Positions 12,332-13,963 of a stretch of 13,963 bases of DNA are shown here, one piece after another. Under the pieces are notes generated by a model, which was not told where the DNA came from, searched no databases, and worked only from the letters and a program-made list of their open reading frames with translations. Every line of letters starts with the position of its first letter. The stretch's first letter is position 1. Where the stretch lies: assembly GCA_044356865.1 (NCBI GenBank), contig JBIKVN010000065.1, forward strand, positions 1 through 13,963, written 5' to 3'. The stretch comes from JBEIUL01 sp044356865. GTDB taxonomy: Bacteria; Planctomycetota; Phycisphaerae; Phycisphaerales; SM1A02. The translations under genes were made by a program, and so were the position numbers.

Positions 12332-13588
12332 ATGGCCAGCCGCACCCGACGAGTGACCTCCGCCCGCCGTTCCAAGGATTCCGCGGCGAATCCCGCCGCG
12401 CCCCTCGCCGTCGGGCTGGTCGGCACGAAGTTCATGGGCCGGGCGCACGCGAACGCCTGGAACCAGTGCGGCCGGTTCTTCGACCTGCCTCGCGCCGTCT
12501 CGCTGCGTTCGGTCGCCGGCCGCGACCGGGCGGGCACCGAGGCGTTTGCCGCCCGCTGGGGTGTCGCGAACTCGACCGTCGACTGGCGGTGCGTCGCCGA
12601 GGATCCCGCGATCGACCTCGTCGACATCCTCACGCCGAACCGCCTCCACGCCGAGATGGCCATCGCCGCCCTCGAGAGCGGCCGCCATGTCGCCTGCGAG
12701 AAGCCGCTCGCCGGCACGCTCGACGACGCCCGCGCGATGGTCGTCGCCGCCCGCGCCGCCGCCCGCAAGGGCCGCCGGACGTTCGTCTGGTTCAACTATC
12801 GCCGCTGCCCGGCGATCGCCTTCGCCCACCAGCTCGTGCAGCGCGGCAAGCTCGGCAAGATCCACCATGTGCGGGCGGTCTACCTGCAGGATTGGGGCAA
12901 GGCCTCGACGCCGCTCCTCTGGCGGTTCCAGGCCGAGGAGGCCGGTTCGGGCGCCCACGGCGACCTCAACGCCCACATCATCGACCTCTGCCGCTTCGTG
13001 ACCGGCGAGGAGATCGTCGAGGTCGCCGGCGCCCTCGAGCAGACCTTCGTCAAGGAACGGGCCATCGTCGCCGGCGCCGGCGGCGAGATCTCGGGCAAGG
13101 GCGCCCGCCGAAAGGGCCAGGCCACCGGCAGGAGCACCGTCGACGATTGCGTCCTCTTCCTCGCCCGGCTCTCGGGCGGCGCCGTCGCGAGTTTCGAGGC
13201 CACGCGGCTCGCGACCGGCAACCAGAACCGCAACGCGATCGAGATCAACGGCGAGAAGGGCTCGATCCGCTTCGACTTCGAGCGGATGAACGAGCTCGAG
13301 TGGTGGGACGACACCCTCGAGAGCGGTCTCCGCGGCTGGAGCCGCATCATGTGCACGAACGGCGGCGACCACCCGTACGCCGCCGCGTACTGGCCGCCGG
13401 CGCACCTGATCGGCTACGAGCATGGCTTCACGAGCATGGCCTCCGACATCGTGCGGGTGCTCGCCGGCGGGAAGCCGGTCGTGCCGCTGCCCGACTTCGA
13501 GGATGCGTTCCGAACCCAGTGCGTGCTCGAGGCGGCGATCCGCTCGGCCCGCGAGCGACGGCCGGTCAGGCTGTCGGAATTCCGCTGA
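12332..13588 (+). CDS. Gfo/Idh/MocA family NAD(P)-dependent oxidoreductase
   Basis: Members oxidise or reduce sugars and related polyols with NAD(P). The 418-residue protein has a basic, disordered N-terminus (1-24) followed by a Rossmann fold: GLVGTKFMGRAHANAW (28-43), DILTPNRLH (98-106), and CEKPLAG (122-128) with the catalytic Lys124. The C-terminal domain includes GDLNAHIIDL (210-219) with the conserved His215 and Asp218. A short region rich in Gly, Lys and Arg (about 240-262) looks like an insertion. There is no Tat signal, unlike many planctomycete relatives, so it is cytoplasmic. The substrate cannot be told; members with this HAN-W-type Rossmann loop are often annotated as dehydrogenases of unknown sugars. 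It is divergent from the repeat-protein gene across 60 bp and is followed by a methyltransferase after 16 bp. The ATG has only a weak GAG upstream. Confidence 0.93.
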   Translation: MASRTRRVTSARRSKDSAANPAAPLAVGLVGTKFMGRAHANAWNQCGRFFDLPRAVSLRSVAGRDRAGTEAFAARWGVANSTVDWRCVAEDPAIDLVDILTPNRLHAEMAIAALESGRHVACEKPLAGTLDDARAMVVAARAAARKGRRTFVWFNYRRCPAIAFAHQLVQRGKLGKIHHVRAVYLQDWGKASTPLLWRFQAEEAGSGAHGDLNAHIIDLCRFVTGEEIVEVAGALEQTFVKERAIVAGAGGEISGKGARRKGQATGRSTVDDCVLFLARLSGGAVASFEATRLATGNQNRNAIEINGEKGSIRFDFERMNELEWWDDTLESGLRGWSRIMCTNGGDHPYAAAYWPPAHLIGYEHGFTSMASDIVRVLAGGKPVVPLPDFEDAFRTQCVLEAAIRSARERRPVRLSEFR

Positions 13589-13604
13589 AAGCACCCGCCA
13601 CGCC

Positions 13605-13963
13605 ATGTCGACCCCCAAGCGAACGAAGCGGAAGCCCTCCCGCACGAAGACGGCCCGGCAAGGCTGGCTCACCGCGAAGTCCGCCGACCGGCACGAGCTC
13701 TACGAGAAGAGCGTCCAGGACACCGGCTTCGAGGTCGAGTTCCTCGACAAGGTCTGGCGGAAGCACCGCGGCCGCCTCGCCCGCACGCTGCGCGAGGATT
13801 TCTGCGGGACTTTCGCGGCCAGCGCCGCCTGGGTGCGGGCCCGCAAGGCCAACCGCGCCATCGCCCTCGACCTCGACCGGTCGGTGCTCGACTGGGGTCG
13901 GGTCCGGCACCTCGCGCCGCTCACGCCCGAGCAGAAGTCGCGGCTCGACGTCCGCGAGTGCGA
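13605..13963 (+). CDS. Class I SAM-dependent methyltransferase, N-terminal part
   Basis: The frame starts with ATG at 13605 and is open to the right edge (119 codons and two bases). After a basic N-terminus rich in Lys, Arg and Thr (1-18), it reads YEKSVQD and then TLREDFCGT (61-69), a variant of SAM-binding motif I found in a family of class I methyltransferases. AIALDLDRSVLDWG (about 86-99) is the motif II acidic loop that holds the SAM ribose, and LAPLTPEQKSRLDV leads to the next strand. The substrate is unknown. It begins 16 bp after the oxidoreductase stop, so the two are probably co-transcribed. The C-terminal substrate domain is outside the window. Confidence 0.85.
   Translation, partial: MSTPKRTKRKPSRTKTARQGWLTAKSADRHELYEKSVQDTGFEVEFLDKVWRKHRGRLARTLREDFCGTFAASAAWVRARKANRAIALDLDRSVLDWGRVRHLAPLTPEQKSRLDVREC

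Overview
The window is very GC-rich DNA (roughly 70% by eye, not computed) with tightly packed genes on both strands. The gene mix points to a Planctomycetota bacterium, most likely of the Phycisphaerae. It holds a McsA/McsB protein-arginine kinase pair, a Gfo/Idh/MocA oxidoreductase, a secreted PQQ-type propeller, a SpoIIE phosphatase with a degenerate receiver, and KdsA, which implies a Kdo-containing Gram-negative envelope. This placement is an inference from gene content; no marker RNA lies in the window. I see no mobile element, CRISPR array, tRNA or rRNA.

Layout. Minus strand 1-1942: a secreted beta-propeller protein whose stop overlaps the start of purH (cut by the left edge). Plus strand 2032-2655: ribE. 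Minus strand 2656-5416: gluQ, a DUF192 lipoprotein and a SpoIIE-type phosphatase in one direction. Plus strand 5485-5769: a pterin-4a-carbinolamine dehydratase. Minus strand 5772-8334: kdsA, mcsA, mcsB. A 254-bp divergent intergenic region with strong inverted repeats follows. Plus strand 8589-10469: a DUF1444 protein, a PabA/TrpG amidotransferase and an unknown 146-residue protein. Minus strand 10474-12271: a membrane-anchored protein built of about fifteen 22-residue repeats, then a lipoprotein thioredoxin. Plus strand 12332 to the right edge: a Gfo/Idh/MocA oxidoreductase and the start of a SAM-dependent methyltransferase.

The gene groups alternate in direction. At all three convergent junctions the stop codons lie 0, 2 and 4 bp apart, so there is no room for intergenic terminators. 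Several group-leading genes have a -10-like hexamer only 7-9 nt before the start codon, which hints at leaderless mRNAs. Two genes inside groups (DUF192 and mcsA) instead have a Shine-Dalgarno core 8 nt before a GTG start.

Most genes are ordinary metabolism (purine, riboflavin, folate or tryptophan, Kdo, tRNA modification). The best candidates for something poorly described are the 22-residue repeat protein with its thioredoxin partner (10474-12271), the arginine-phosphorylation module downstream of kdsA (5772-7346), and the symmetric -10 element shared by gluQ and the dehydratase gene (5424-5431).
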